In this document: in pieces, positions 1-6,945 of the stretch | Layout: each line of letters opens with the position of its first letter | Numbering within the stretch: the stretch's first letter is position 1 | Origin: Gammaproteobacteria bacterium | GTDB lineage: Bacteria > Pseudomonadota > Gammaproteobacteria > Pseudomonadales > Cellvibrionaceae | NCBI GenBank assembly: GCA_021151625.1 | Contig: JAGKWY010000140.1 | Location: 1-7,830 of the forward strand | Direction of reading: 5' to 3' | Length of the DNA: 7,830 bases | Position numbers and translations under genes: made by a program | Notes under the pieces: model-generated | What the model saw: only the letters and a program-made list of their open reading frames with translations | What the model was told of the DNA's origin: nothing | The model's database searches: none

Positions 1-80
1 AGCTTTTTCTTTTTCAGATTTCGCTTGCCGGTGACTTCACTCAAAGCCATTTGCTTTCGCCCTATCACCACTCACCGCTT

Positions 81-120
81 GGCGAGGCGCGCATTATACA
101 CATTAACTTTCGCTTGTAAA
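81..120 (-). promoter_or_regulatory. Strong stringent-type promoter, proximal copy of a tandem pair
   Basis: On the minus strand a -35 TTTACA (115-120) and a perfect -10 TATAAT (93-98) are separated by 16 bp. They are followed by the GC-rich discriminator GCGCGCC, with a start near base 86. The stretch just upstream (about 121-146) is rich in A-tracts on the coding strand, like an UP element. A -10 followed by GCGCGCC is the hallmark of growth-rate-controlled rRNA and tRNA promoters in gammaproteobacteria. It fires out of the left edge of the window, away from pssA. The transcribed strip 1-86 shows no reading frame of note and ends in an A-rich run. The target is inferred to be an rRNA or tRNA operon and is not visible here. 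Confidence 0.65.
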
Positions 121-193
121 CTATTAATTTTCTTGATTTTTTACAAGCTCATCAAACCAATCATTACCACTCGATCCGCTTGATGCTCGCCCT

Positions 194-235
194 GGCGAGG
201 TCGCGCACTATACGCACCACCCCAACACCAGGCAA
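194..235 (-). promoter_or_regulatory. Strong stringent-type promoter, distal copy of a tandem pair
   Basis: A second minus-strand promoter lies about 114 bp upstream of the first: -35 TTGCCT (230-235), 17 bp spacer, -10 TATAGT (207-212), then GCGCGACC. The block around the -10 and discriminator (194-213) matches 81-99 with one inserted base and one substitution, so the two promoters share a repeated core. The upstream DNA (about 236-262) is A/T rich. Two tandem promoters with GC discriminators resemble the P1-P2 layout of rRNA operons. No terminator hairpin is obvious between the pssA stop and this site, so pssA transcripts may run into it. Confidence 0.6.
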
Positions 236-288
236 GCTTTATTTGAGATATTCTTTCAATTGCGCGCACTTACAAAACAAAGCGGTTT

Positions 289-1119
289 TTATTCCACCGA
301 ACCGGTCTTTTTCGCACCACCAAACACCGCTTTAAACCCTTTTATTAGTGGAGCAGACAACGCATAAAGAACCGCAATAGCCAAAATTCCCTGCTCCTGA
401 TAAATGATCAGCGAAGCAAACACCAGCACCACCAACAACATAAAGGCAAAAGGAACTCGACCACGGAAATCCATACTCTTAAAGCTGGAGTAACGAAAAC
501 TGGATACCATCAACAAGCCGGTGAGCGCAGTAACCACCGCAACCACAATTCCCCAGGGCGACTCAGGCACAGAAGACGACCACACCCAAACCATACCAGC
601 AATGACAGAAGCGGCCGCCGGGCTCGCCAAGCCAATAAAATATTTTTTATCCACAACCCCAATTTGGGTATTAAAGCGGGCAAGACGCAAAGCAGCACAA
701 GCCATATAGATAAATGCCGCCGCCCAACCCCAGCGCCCCAAATCCTGCAACACCCAACTAAACACCACCAACGCCGGCGCCACGCCAAAAGAAACCATGT
801 CCGCCAGACTGTCGTACTGCTCACCAAACGCACTTTGAGTATTGGTCATACGCGCCACACGCCCATCCATTCCATCGAGCAACATGGAAACAAAAATAGC
901 GATAGCAGCATGGGTGAAATTGCCATTCATGGCAGAGACTATGGCGTAAAAACCACCAAATAAGGCCCCCGTAGTAAACAGGTTCGGAAGGAGATAGACA
1001 CCGCGATGACGAACTTTTTTGCCCCCCTCCGAAACCTCTTCCACCAGATCACCAAAAGGCAGCGGACCTTCATTGTCGACGGGATCCTGCTTGGGCGCTT
1101 CGTTATCCTGCTGACTCAT
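289..1119 (-). CDS. pssA: CDP-diacylglycerol--serine O-phosphatidyltransferase (phosphatidylserine synthase)
   Basis: This integral membrane enzyme joins CDP-diacylglycerol and L-serine to give phosphatidylserine and CMP, the committed step to phosphatidylethanolamine. The 276-residue protein carries a complete CDP-alcohol phosphotransferase signature at residues 82-107: D82, D85-G86, A89-R90, G99, D103 and D107, including the metal-binding aspartates. A hydrophilic N-terminal tail of about 40 residues precedes several hydrophobic segments (about 42-80, 109-145, 165-182, 189-207, 222-254). It is the multi-pass type II (Bacillus-like) PssA, not the peripheral enzyme of E. coli. The chosen ATG has GGAG 8 bases upstream. 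The gene follows ilvC in the same direction, an arrangement conserved in pseudomonads, but a terminator lies between them. A weak -10-like TAGAAT in the short gap could give pssA its own transcript. Confidence 0.95.
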   Translation of the reverse strand: MSQQDNEAPKQDPVDNEGPLPFGDLVEEVSEGGKKVRHRGVYLLPNLFTTGALFGGFYAIVSAMNGNFTHAAIAIFVSMLLDGMDGRVARMTNTQSAFGEQYDSLADMVSFGVAPALVVFSWVLQDLGRWGWAAAFIYMACAALRLARFNTQIGVVDKKYFIGLASPAAASVIAGMVWVWSSSVPESPWGIVVAVVTALTGLLMVSSFRYSSFKSMDFRGRVPFAFMLLVVLVFASLIIYQEQGILAIAVLYALSAPLIKGFKAVFGGAKKTGSVE

Positions 1120-1165
1120 ACATGTATCTCCGATTGCGGGAGCGCCATTCTACACAGCCAGAAAC

Positions 1166-1194
1166 AAAAAACGCGGCCTAAGCCGCGTTTTTTT
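1166..1194 (-). terminator. Intrinsic terminator of ilvC
   Basis: A 7-bp stem ACGCGGC/GCCGCGT (1171-1177 with 1182-1188) has a CTAA loop and is flanked by A and T runs. It therefore resembles a terminator on either strand. It lies 19 bases past the ilvC stop and separates ilvC from pssA, so it is assigned to ilvC. Confidence 0.85.
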
Positions 1195-1212
1195 ATCGGG
1201 AGAAAAGACCGC

Positions 1213-2229
1213 TTAGTTTTTGGTCTGATCAACGATTTTGTTAGCCTGAATCCAAGGCATCATGGCACGCAGCTTGGTACCAACAACCTCAATACCATGA
1301 GCAGCATTGTTGCGACGGGCAGCAGTCATTGAAGAGTAGTTAGTTTGCCCCTCCAGGATAAACTTCTTGGCGTATTCGCCAGTCTGGATGTCTTTCAATG
1401 CTTGACGCATTGCCTTACGTGACTCTTCGTTGATCACTTTTGGACCAGTCACGTACTCGCCGTATTCAGCATTGTTAGAAATTGAGTAGTTCATGTTCGC
1501 GATACCACCCTCGAACATCAGGTCAACGATCAACTTCAATTCGTGCAAGCACTCGAAGTAAGCCATTTCTGGCTCGTAGCCTGCTTCAACCAGAGTTTCA
1601 TAACCCATTTTCACCAACTCAACCGCACCGCCACACAGAACAGCTTGCTCGCCGAACAGGTCGGTTTCAGTTTCGTCTTTGAAAGTGGTTTCGATGATAC
1701 CGGTACGGCCGCCGCCTACGCCTGATGCGTATGACAGAGCAGTATCTTTCGCCTTGCCTGATGCGTTTTGGAATACCGCGATCAAGTCAGGTACACCGCC
1801 GCCACGTACGAATTCAGAACGCACAGTGTGACCCGGTGCTTTTGGGGCGATCATGATCACGTCCAAATCTTTGCGTGGAACTACTTGGTTGTAGTGAATC
1901 GCAAAACCGTGAGCAAACGCCAGAGTAGCGCCTTGCTTGATGTTTGGTTCGATTTCTTCTTTATACAGTTTTGATTGGAACTCGTCCGGAGTCAGGATCA
2001 TTACTACGTCAGCAGATTTAACCGCAGTCGCAACATCAGTTACTTTCAAGCCATGAGCTTCTGCTTTTCTTACAGTGGCAGAACCAGTACGCAGACCAAC
2101 AACTACATCAACACCTGAATCTTTCAGGTTGCACGCGTGAGCGTGGCCTTGTGAACCGTAACCGATGATGGCTACTTTCTTGCCTTGAATGATAGAAAGA
2201 TCAGCGTCTTTATCGTAATAAACGTGCAT
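1213..2229 (-). CDS. ilvC: Ketol-acid reductoisomerase (NADP+), class I
   Basis: It converts acetolactate or 2-aceto-2-hydroxybutyrate, by Mg-dependent alkyl migration and NADPH reduction, to the dihydroxy acids leading to valine, leucine and isoleucine; it is cytosolic. The 338 residues fit the short class I form. Visible features are the dinucleotide loop GYGSQGHAHA (23-32), NADPH-phosphate contacts R47, S50 and T52, catalytic H107, and metal/substrate residues D190, E194, E226, E230 and S251. All sit at the numbering known for the pseudomonad enzyme. The ATG has GAGGAG (2236-2241) 6 bases upstream; this Shine-Dalgarno lies in a small CTCC/GGAG hairpin that might modestly mask it. Unlike the ilvIHC operon of many relatives, this gene stands apart from ilvIH and is divergent from ilvY, which implies substrate-induced control. 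Confidence 0.97.
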   Translation of the reverse strand: MHVYYDKDADLSIIQGKKVAIIGYGSQGHAHACNLKDSGVDVVVGLRTGSATVRKAEAHGLKVTDVATAVKSADVVMILTPDEFQSKLYKEEIEPNIKQGATLAFAHGFAIHYNQVVPRKDLDVIMIAPKAPGHTVRSEFVRGGGVPDLIAVFQNASGKAKDTALSYASGVGGGRTGIIETTFKDETETDLFGEQAVLCGGAVELVKMGYETLVEAGYEPEMAYFECLHELKLIVDLMFEGGIANMNYSISNNAEYGEYVTGPKVINEESRKAMRQALKDIQTGEYAKKFILEGQTNYSSMTAARRNNAAHGIEVVGTKLRAMMPWIQANKIVDQTKN

Positions 2230-2302
2230 AGCAAACTCCTCAGGAGATGGTGATACCGATCAACAATAAGCAATTGCAGGCCGGCTTGGATAAAAGGCCG
2301 CC

Positions 2303-2331
2303 AGTGTAGATAAACACTTGCATCGCGTAAA
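2303..2331 (-). promoter_or_regulatory. Candidate ilvC promoter
   Basis: On the minus strand TTTACG (2326-2331), a 17-bp spacer and TACACT (2303-2308) form a weak sigma-70 promoter with 4 of 6 matches in each box. A start near 2297 would leave a leader of about 68 bases. A weak -35 that overlaps the upstream inverted repeat is typical of promoters needing a LysR-type activator. Assignment is by inspection only. Confidence 0.4.
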
Positions 2332-2368
2332 ATGATATATTCGCAATTCAATGTTTCATTTTATGCAA
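2318..2368. promoter_or_regulatory. Imperfect inverted repeat, candidate IlvY operator region
   Basis: Between the divergent ilvC and ilvY starts, TTGCAT plus AAAATGA (2318-2335, interrupted by CGCGT) is mirrored by TCATTTTATGCAA at 2356-2368. Inside lies a small palindrome, AATGTTTCATT (2350-2360), centred roughly 58 bases upstream of the predicted ilvC start. LysR-type regulators bind such a recognition site near -65 plus a second site touching the -35, and the left arm here overlaps the proposed ilvC -35. The role as IlvY operator is inferred from position and symmetry. Confidence 0.45.
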
Positions 2369-2408
2369 CACAGCTATTAGAGCCGCCCTTTTTAATTGAT
2401 GGCATTTT

Positions 2409-3272
2409 ATGGATATCACCAAACTCCGTCTCTTCTGCACTCTCGCCAGCAGCCTTCACTTTGGCCGTGCCGCAGCCAGTGCCCATGTCAGCCCATCCAC
2501 CTTGAGCCGCAATATCAAGCAGCTTGAGGAGGATTTAAAGGTAAGCCTGTTTGTGCGCGACAACCGCTCGGTAGTGCTGACCCACGAAGGCGAGCAGTTT
2601 TTGGAGTTTGCCAAGGAGGTAATTCGCCAATGGGAGACTTATCAGGAGTCGCTACTAGCCCAAGCCGACCAACTGCACGGGCAGCTCAGCATTTATTGCT
2701 CGGTCACGGCGAGTTACAGCTTCCTCTATGAAATTCTCACAGAGTTCCGCGTCAAACATCCCGGCATTGCAATCAAGTTACACACCGGTGACCCGGCACA
2801 ATCCATCGAACGTATCCTCGCCGGTGAAGAAGATATTGCGATTGCCGCCAAACCAGAAAAACTTCCTGCGGGCATCAGCTTCAAACCTATTAATAGCTCG
2901 CCACTGATTTTTATCACTGCTAATAATGAAGATTGGCAAGGGAAAAGCTGGGAGGAAATTCCGGTGATTATTCCCGAGGAAGGATTGGCGCGGGAGCGCC
3001 TGAATAATTGGTTTGCATCGCTCGGCATCAAACCGAATATTTATGCCGAAGTAAAAGGTAACGAAGCGATTGTAAGCATGGTGAGCTTAGGATTTGGCGT
3101 TGGCGTTGCGCCGCAAATCGTTGTCGATAACAGCCCGCTTGCCAACAAAGTAAAACGCTTTGACCCGCAACCGGATTTAGGCCCCTACGACACAGGGATT
3201 TGCGTGATGGAAAAACGTTTGAAAAGCCCGATTGTGAATGCGTTTTGGCTGCAATTGGCAAACGACAAATAA
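2409..3272 (+). CDS. ilvY: LysR-type transcriptional activator of ilvC
   Basis: This cytosolic DNA-binding regulator has 287 residues, normal for the LysR family. The N-terminal winged helix-turn-helix covers about residues 1-62, including HFGRAAASAHVSPSTLSR (17-34), EEDL (40-43) and LFVRDNR (47-53). The effector-binding domain starts near residue 92. Stretches such as FVRDNR, the CSVTASYS segment (97-104), KLHTGD (123-128), KPEKLP (148-153) and NEAIVSMVSLGFGVGVAPQ (218-236) agree closely with remembered E. coli IlvY, well beyond general LysR similarity. It diverges from ilvC with a 179-bp control region, the same arrangement as ilvY-ilvC in enterics, where acetolactate or acetohydroxybutyrate is the co-inducer. 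No strong Shine-Dalgarno precedes the ATG, consistent with low expression. It probably represses itself while activating ilvC; this is known for the family and not shown here. Confidence 0.92.
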   Translation: MDITKLRLFCTLASSLHFGRAAASAHVSPSTLSRNIKQLEEDLKVSLFVRDNRSVVLTHEGEQFLEFAKEVIRQWETYQESLLAQADQLHGQLSIYCSVTASYSFLYEILTEFRVKHPGIAIKLHTGDPAQSIERILAGEEDIAIAAKPEKLPAGISFKPINSSPLIFITANNEDWQGKSWEEIPVIIPEEGLARERLNNWFASLGIKPNIYAEVKGNEAIVSMVSLGFGVGVAPQIVVDNSPLANKVKRFDPQPDLGPYDTGICVMEKRLKSPIVNAFWLQLANDK

Positions 3273-3387
3273 TGCCGCGCAAGTTTGACTGATAATTCGG
3301 CATCATTGATTGCATCAAAATTTCACCCAGATGAACCCCCATCAAATAAAACTCTGTTAAATGGACATAGAAAAACAGGATCCCGCC

Positions 3388-4344
3388 ATGATCAATGATT
3401 TAAAAATTGAACCCACAAAACTTGCGGCCATATTGACGATTCTTATTATGATGGGCCTGTGCCCCTCATCAGCCAAGGCTTTAGACCACCACTCCAATTC
3501 AGACAAGGAAAAAGAAATAGCTCGACAATGGTTAGAAAAAAACTATACAAAAACTGCAGCCAAACCGCTCATGCAGGCATTGCTATCGCAATATTTTCAC
3601 CCATCATCAACATTATTGCCTTTTAGCAGCAATGAATCCGCCCCTATAAAGGGCCGAATCATTCTCAGCTTGATGATATTGCAATGTGAAAATTATTCAC
3701 AACTCAGTTATTGCAAAGACGCAGCTTTAGAAAACGACCTTGTAAGGTTAAATCCAGAAAATTTATTCCCTTATCTGCTTCAATTCAATCACCATGTAAC
3801 AACCGGGGATATGAGCCGTGCCTTAATAAGTTTAAAGAAAGGTCTTATCGCCACAGAGGTTAACGACTATTACTTTGATAAGGTCTGGTATTTACGCACC
3901 GAGCTAACAACTCTAGGCATCCAGAGGAAAGGAGCAAACTTGTTAGCAGAGGAATTTAGTGGCCTGGGCTTAGATAAAATCTACAACAAAATTATGCCCA
4001 CATGCACAGAAAATTCAAAAACCAGCACTGAGTGGGCGTCAGTCTGTTTAAAAATAAGTGATAGACTTGAAGCAGGGACCACTTTTATATCCAACGTTGT
4101 TGGCGCAGCCCTGAGAAGAGACACCTTAAAAGCTGTGTCAGCAGATGAAATAAAAATTAATGCTGCGCTTACTCGTCGCAAGTTCTATAACACCTTTAGA
4201 GAGGAAGCCAGATTGAAACTGCCTACCTGGGATGACCCGGCACAAAAACCAGATAGCTATTATCAAAATGCAGTGACATTCGGAGAACTTAGAGCAATTC
4301 AAATCATGTTAGATGAAGCCAGCGTCCTTCAACTGAATAAATAA
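3388..4344 (+). CDS. Predicted secreted protein of unknown function
   Basis: I do not recognise the family. The start at 3388 is preferred because AGGA (3377-3380) lies 7 bases upstream; an ATG at 3361 would add nine polar residues and has no ribosome site. From 3388 the product is 318 residues. It opens with a signal peptide: K/E-containing N-region, hydrophobic core LAAILTILIMMGL (about 12-24), then SSAKA with likely cleavage after residue 31. The mature part is mostly helical. Residues about 120-180 (NPENLFPYLL, GDMSRALISLKKGL) look like degenerate tetratricopeptide-type helical pairs. Four cysteines (about 100, 109, 206, 220) form two close pairs that could be disulfides in the periplasm. 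It is A/T richer than ilvY and ends 17 bp from the convergent glycosylase gene. No terminator or clear promoter was seen. Confidence 0.7.
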   Translation: MINDLKIEPTKLAAILTILIMMGLCPSSAKALDHHSNSDKEKEIARQWLEKNYTKTAAKPLMQALLSQYFHPSSTLLPFSSNESAPIKGRIILSLMILQCENYSQLSYCKDAALENDLVRLNPENLFPYLLQFNHHVTTGDMSRALISLKKGLIATEVNDYYFDKVWYLRTELTTLGIQRKGANLLAEEFSGLGLDKIYNKIMPTCTENSKTSTEWASVCLKISDRLEAGTTFISNVVGAALRRDTLKAVSADEIKINAALTRRKFYNTFREEARLKLPTWDDPAQKPDSYYQNAVTFGELRAIQIMLDEASVLQLNK

Positions 4345-4361
4345 TATCCCGATATAAAACA

Positions 4362-4922
4362 CTAACGAAACGGCCTACTCAAAAACGGCGATCCAGCCAA
4401 CCCAAAACGCCAGGGCAAATCCATGGCTTTGGAAATGCCAATACGCGGGCCACTTACAACATTTACCGGCGCACGTGCGGGCAATAACTGGAAAGGTTTT
4501 TGTACAAGGGAATGCCCGTTAAATGCGTGCACGATTTCCAACGCTTGCCCCACTCGCCCAGGTCCTGAGCACAATAATTTTTCAGATTCAACACTGCGCC
4601 GCGCGCGCATTATTTCCAATCCCTGTGTTGGCTGAATGGCGCGAATTAAAATCCCAGCACCATGGCCTTCGGGCGAACAAACGAAATTCAAACACCAATG
4701 GATTCCATATGAGCGATAAACATATGCTCGCCCCGGTGGACCAAACATGGAAGCATTGCGCGTACTCGGACCAGAAAAAGTATGTGATGCAGGCTCAGAT
4801 TGATCGTAAGCCTCAACCTCCACAATGATGCCGCCCACGCCATTTACAAAAAATTGCGCTCCGATTAATTGCGGGGCGACTTCATGGGATGGTGCGGAGA
4901 AATCAATAAAGGGTTTACTCAT
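4362..4922 (-). CDS. DNA-3-methyladenine glycosylase, AAG/MPG family
   Basis: This base-excision repair enzyme removes alkylated purines such as 3-methyladenine from DNA. The 186 residues match the compact single-domain bacterial members of the human AAG (MPG) family. Recognisable blocks are VEVEAY (34-39) with the probable catalytic glutamate E37 and Y39, PASH (44-47), the TRNASMFGPPGRAYVY region (54-69), SYGIHWCLN (71-79) with N79, ILIRA (91-95), SGPGRVGQAL (119-128), and SGPRIGISKA (157-166) followed by PWRF (170-173). These correspond to human E125, Y127, H136, N169 and R182 by eye. A modest GGGG precedes the ATG. The gene lies directly after the DUF2167 gene but beyond its terminator, so it is probably transcribed alone or by read-through. 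No signs of damage. Confidence 0.92.
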   Translation of the reverse strand: MSKPFIDFSAPSHEVAPQLIGAQFFVNGVGGIIVEVEAYDQSEPASHTFSGPSTRNASMFGPPGRAYVYRSYGIHWCLNFVCSPEGHGAGILIRAIQPTQGLEIMRARRSVESEKLLCSGPGRVGQALEIVHAFNGHSLVQKPFQLLPARAPVNVVSGPRIGISKAMDLPWRFGLAGSPFLSRPFR

Positions 4923-4950
4923 TAATACCCCGGGTTCAACTGCAGAAAGT

Positions 4951-4982
4951 AAAAAAGCCGAACCCGTAAGATTCGGCTTTTT
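4951..4982 (-). terminator. Intrinsic terminator of the DUF2167 gene
   Basis: A 10-bp stem AAAAGCCGAA/TTCGGCTTTT (4953-4962 with 4972-4981) with a 9-base loop is flanked by A and T runs. It begins 22 bases past the DUF2167 stop on the minus strand and separates that gene from the glycosylase gene. Confidence 0.85.
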
Positions 4983-5003
4983 AATAATACAACGAACGCT
5001 GTA

Positions 5004-5888
5004 TTAGTTATTCGACTTGCGGCTAAACAACTTGCCAAGCAAACCAAACAGAGCGACAGCACCAATAATAATAAATTTTTTGAACGCAACAAAAAGTGCT
5101 GCCAGTTTAGCAAAGAGCCCCATCTTGGTCGCAACACCACCAGCAACCAACGCCGCCAAACCATATTCTGCAACATGATCCGTATCTGCATTAAAGTCTT
5201 CGTAGCGATTACCCTGAGTAAATTCAGTCACCGCCAACAGCTCCGGCATTTGCATTTTAATGTTAGAAATCTGGTTCATGCCCGCTACCGCATTTAATAC
5301 CAACACACCTTTGCGCCCCAAAATGCGAATGTTGTAGTTCAGCGAATTTTCGCCAGCATTATCGGTAGAAAACTCTTTGGCCCAATAATATTTATGGGTA
5401 TTTTGATCATAATGCGGCGGCTCAGCCCAACCGATCAACAACATAGAGCCATAGCCTTGTTTCTTGCGCTCTTCGTTAACAGCTACGGACTCTTCTTTCA
5501 TATCCGTTAACAGGTCAGAGTAATCGATACTGTCGGCATCCTCATCACTGACATAGCCATCTTCATCATAAGTAATAACCACACCCCAACCTTCGGCAGC
5601 CAGGGGGCTGACACTGGTAGGAATAATCATCCCCAGGGTTTCATTACCGGGTGGATTACCCCAGGCGTCTACCAATAATTTTTCGGTGCTTTCGGGTGAT
5701 AAATACTGAAAGCCCTCTTTCAAATTAATAGTCGCAACCTGATTCGGCAGCGTGATGCTTCCCGACTGGGGCTTTAAGGACTGGAGAAATTCTTCAGCAC
5801 TGATTTGCGGCTCTTCAGCAGCAGGCGCCTCTTGTGCAAAAAGATTCAAACTGAAAAGTGCGAGAAAAGGAATAACGAGAAGTTTCAT
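5004..5888 (-). CDS. DUF2167 family membrane protein with signal peptide
   Basis: The molecular function of this family is unknown. The start at 5888 is chosen because the product then begins with a clean signal peptide (MKLLVIPFLALFSLNLFA, cleavage before QE at 19). A longer in-frame start at 5981 would place 31 polar residues in front of it. The protein has 294 residues. Family-like blocks are AWGNPP (75-80), EGWGVVITYDEDGYV (99-113), GWAEPPHYD (153-161) with WAKEF (169-173), ILGRKGVLVLNA (189-200), and the C-terminal segment YGLAALVAGGVATK (242-255). One or two hydrophobic helices (about 244-288) and a basic SRKSNN tail follow. A large periplasmic domain anchored by the C-terminus is the likely topology. 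An acidic stretch (108-123) is notable. It has its own terminator downstream and no functional tie to the ilv genes. Confidence 0.85.
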   Translation of the reverse strand: MKLLVIPFLALFSLNLFAQEAPAAEEPQISAEEFLQSLKPQSGSITLPNQVATINLKEGFQYLSPESTEKLLVDAWGNPPGNETLGMIIPTSVSPLAAEGWGVVITYDEDGYVSDEDADSIDYSDLLTDMKEESVAVNEERKKQGYGSMLLIGWAEPPHYDQNTHKYYWAKEFSTDNAGENSLNYNIRILGRKGVLVLNAVAGMNQISNIKMQMPELLAVTEFTQGNRYEDFNADTDHVAEYGLAALVAGGVATKMGLFAKLAALFVAFKKFIIIGAVALFGLLGKLFSRKSNN

Positions 5889-6014
5889 AGAAAAGCATCC
5901 ATGTTTGTTAGAGTGAATGACCAGGCATTCAAGTGCCCGGCTGGCGAGCATATTAACAGCTGTCGCCTTAGTTAACGACATTCAACACTCCATGCTTCTA
6001 AATCAAATAATTAT

Positions 6015-6050
6015 AAAAAAGGCCGATAACCTCACGGTTATCGGCCTTTT
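6015..6050 (-). terminator. Strong intrinsic terminator behind the ilvH remnant
   Basis: A perfect 11-bp stem GGCCGATAACC/GGTTATCGGCC (6021-6031 with 6036-6046) has a TCAC loop, extended by flanking A/T pairs. On the minus strand it lies 18 bases past the stop codon of the broken ilvH copy. The intact ilvH has its hairpin 16 bases past its stop, so this was probably the original ilvH terminator. Today it would end transcripts from the PEP-CTERM gene and insulate the DUF2167 gene. Confidence 0.9.
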
Positions 6051-6068
6051 GAGCATCAACCCAAGTGC

Positions 6069-6246
6069 TTACAAACTCAACACCTTCTCGCCGCGGAAAA
6101 TATCCACACAGCGTTTTACTTCCGCACGTGCGCACCTGAGGCTTTGACTTTGATCAGTATTAGTCGCGCTCAATGTGCGAACCCTCGGTCAAATCAGCAA
6201 GATTTATCACATCAGTTATTTATTAAGGCACTTGGTGATTTGCTCG
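6069..6246 (-). pseudogene. Remnant of the 3' end of ilvH (acetolactate synthase small subunit)
   Basis: This stretch aligns by eye with the intact ilvH from its stop codon to base 7584, about 89% identical. It covers residues about 58-108 and 156-163 of the 163-residue protein and ends in a normal stop (TAA here, TAG in the intact gene). Bases equivalent to 7290-7430 are missing: an exact 141-bp, 47-codon deletion between two CCGCG copies (7285-7289 and 7426-7430). Three single-base deletions (near 7464, 7501 and 7555 of the intact copy) break the frame, and there is no start. About 12 of 17 substitutions fall at third codon positions. It is therefore a dead piece of a once functional ilvH, not a recent copy of the current gene. 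Similarity stops abruptly at 6246. Confidence 0.9.
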
Positions 6247-6297
6247 GCTCACCCCTCTTTTCTTAGTTCCACATATTACCCGTCATATTGATGGCAA

Positions 6298-6945
6298 TTA
6301 CGAATTGATTATTTCAATTTTTTTGCGTCTATGGACACTAATAATCACAATACCAACGACTAGTATAGTCACTAAATAATGTGGCTCTGGTACGTGACTT
6401 CTAACCAAATAATATCCGGTATATCCTCCAAGCTCGTAAGCATCTGGATGGCGCCGTGCAACAGCGTTAACATCATATTCCTCTTTGAATACGATACCCG
6501 CCACCAAACCCAAAAGCGGATCATTGATAATTCCTTTTAATCCGTAGGTTCTCCACGGTGTATATTCTACTGAACCCAACTCATAACCAGCGGGGGAGTT
6601 ATTTAAATAGGTTGAAAGATTCACCCAAAACGCCCCTGCCGCGTGACTCTCAAAGTAATTAAAAGAAGGGTTACCTGTAAGAGCATTCCACATGGTGAGG
6701 GTTGCGAAATCATAGCGAGTCGCAAAACGCCATCCCTCCAGATCGCCACCAACTACGAGCCGCAGGGATACTTCTTCTAATGTTTGCCCCCCGGTTTCGG
6801 TTAAATCAAGCCAATCAAGGCCATTTTCTTTGTCCCATATATGGTTACTAGAAGGAATAATTTCTCTCGCTTCGCTTTGGGCAGTCAAAAGCAAAACAAG
6901 GGCAAACAATGACCAACCCTTACGTAAATTTAAGTACGACAACAT
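6298..6945 (-). CDS. PEP-CTERM sorting domain-containing exported protein
   Basis: The start at 6945 is set by an ideal Shine-Dalgarno AAGGAG (6952-6957) with a 6-base spacer. The reading frame stays open a further 46 codons upstream, but that part lacks a ribosome site and would bury the signal peptide. The 215-residue product has a signal peptide (RKGWSLFALVLLLTAQSEA, 8-26). Next comes a domain seen in many PEP-CTERM proteins, with GLDWLDLT (42-49) and GWRFAT (71-76). The C-terminus has the full sorting signal: VPEP (185-188), a hydrophobic helice-forming segment (190-203) and RRKK (206-209). PEP-CTERM proteins are processed by exosortase and associated with exopolysaccharide or biofilm in Gram-negative bacteria. 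Exosortase is not in this window. Its exact role is unknown. It sits alone between two copies of ilvH sequence, suggesting acquisition. Confidence 0.88.
   Translation of the reverse strand: MLSYLNLRKGWSLFALVLLLTAQSEAREIIPSSNHIWDKENGLDWLDLTETGGQTLEEVSLRLVVGGDLEGWRFATRYDFATLTMWNALTGNPSFNYFESHAAGAFWVNLSTYLNNSPAGYELGSVEYTPWRTYGLKGIINDPLLGLVAGIVFKEEYDVNAVARRHPDAYELGGYTGYYLVRSHVPEPHYLVTILVVGIVIISVHRRKKIEIINS

Noticed and set aside
255..285. Possible third GCGCGC-discriminator promoter on the minus strand
   Set aside because: The discriminator-like GCGCGC is present, but the -10 position reads GTAAGT and there is no usable -35.
1006..1332. Plus-strand open frame across the pssA start and ilvC end
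   Set aside because: It is antisense to two confidently identified genes, crosses a terminator hairpin and has no recognisable protein features.
3273..3303. ATGCCG/CGGCAT inverted repeat as an ilvY terminator
   Set aside because: The stem is only 6 bp with a loop of about 19 bases and no T run follows.
2726..3345. Minus-strand open frames under ilvY
   Set aside because: They are antisense to the well-matched ilvY sequence and have no family-like motifs.
3361..3387. Upstream ATG for the secreted unknown protein
   Set aside because: No Shine-Dalgarno; the ATG at 3388 has AGGA at 7 bases and leads directly into the signal peptide.
5889..5981. Longer start for the DUF2167 protein
   Set aside because: It would put 31 polar residues before a textbook signal peptide.
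5917..6147. Plus-strand open frame of about 76 codons upstream of the DUF2167 gene
   Set aside because: It runs through the terminator hairpin and the antisense of the ilvH remnant, so it is a by-product of other features.
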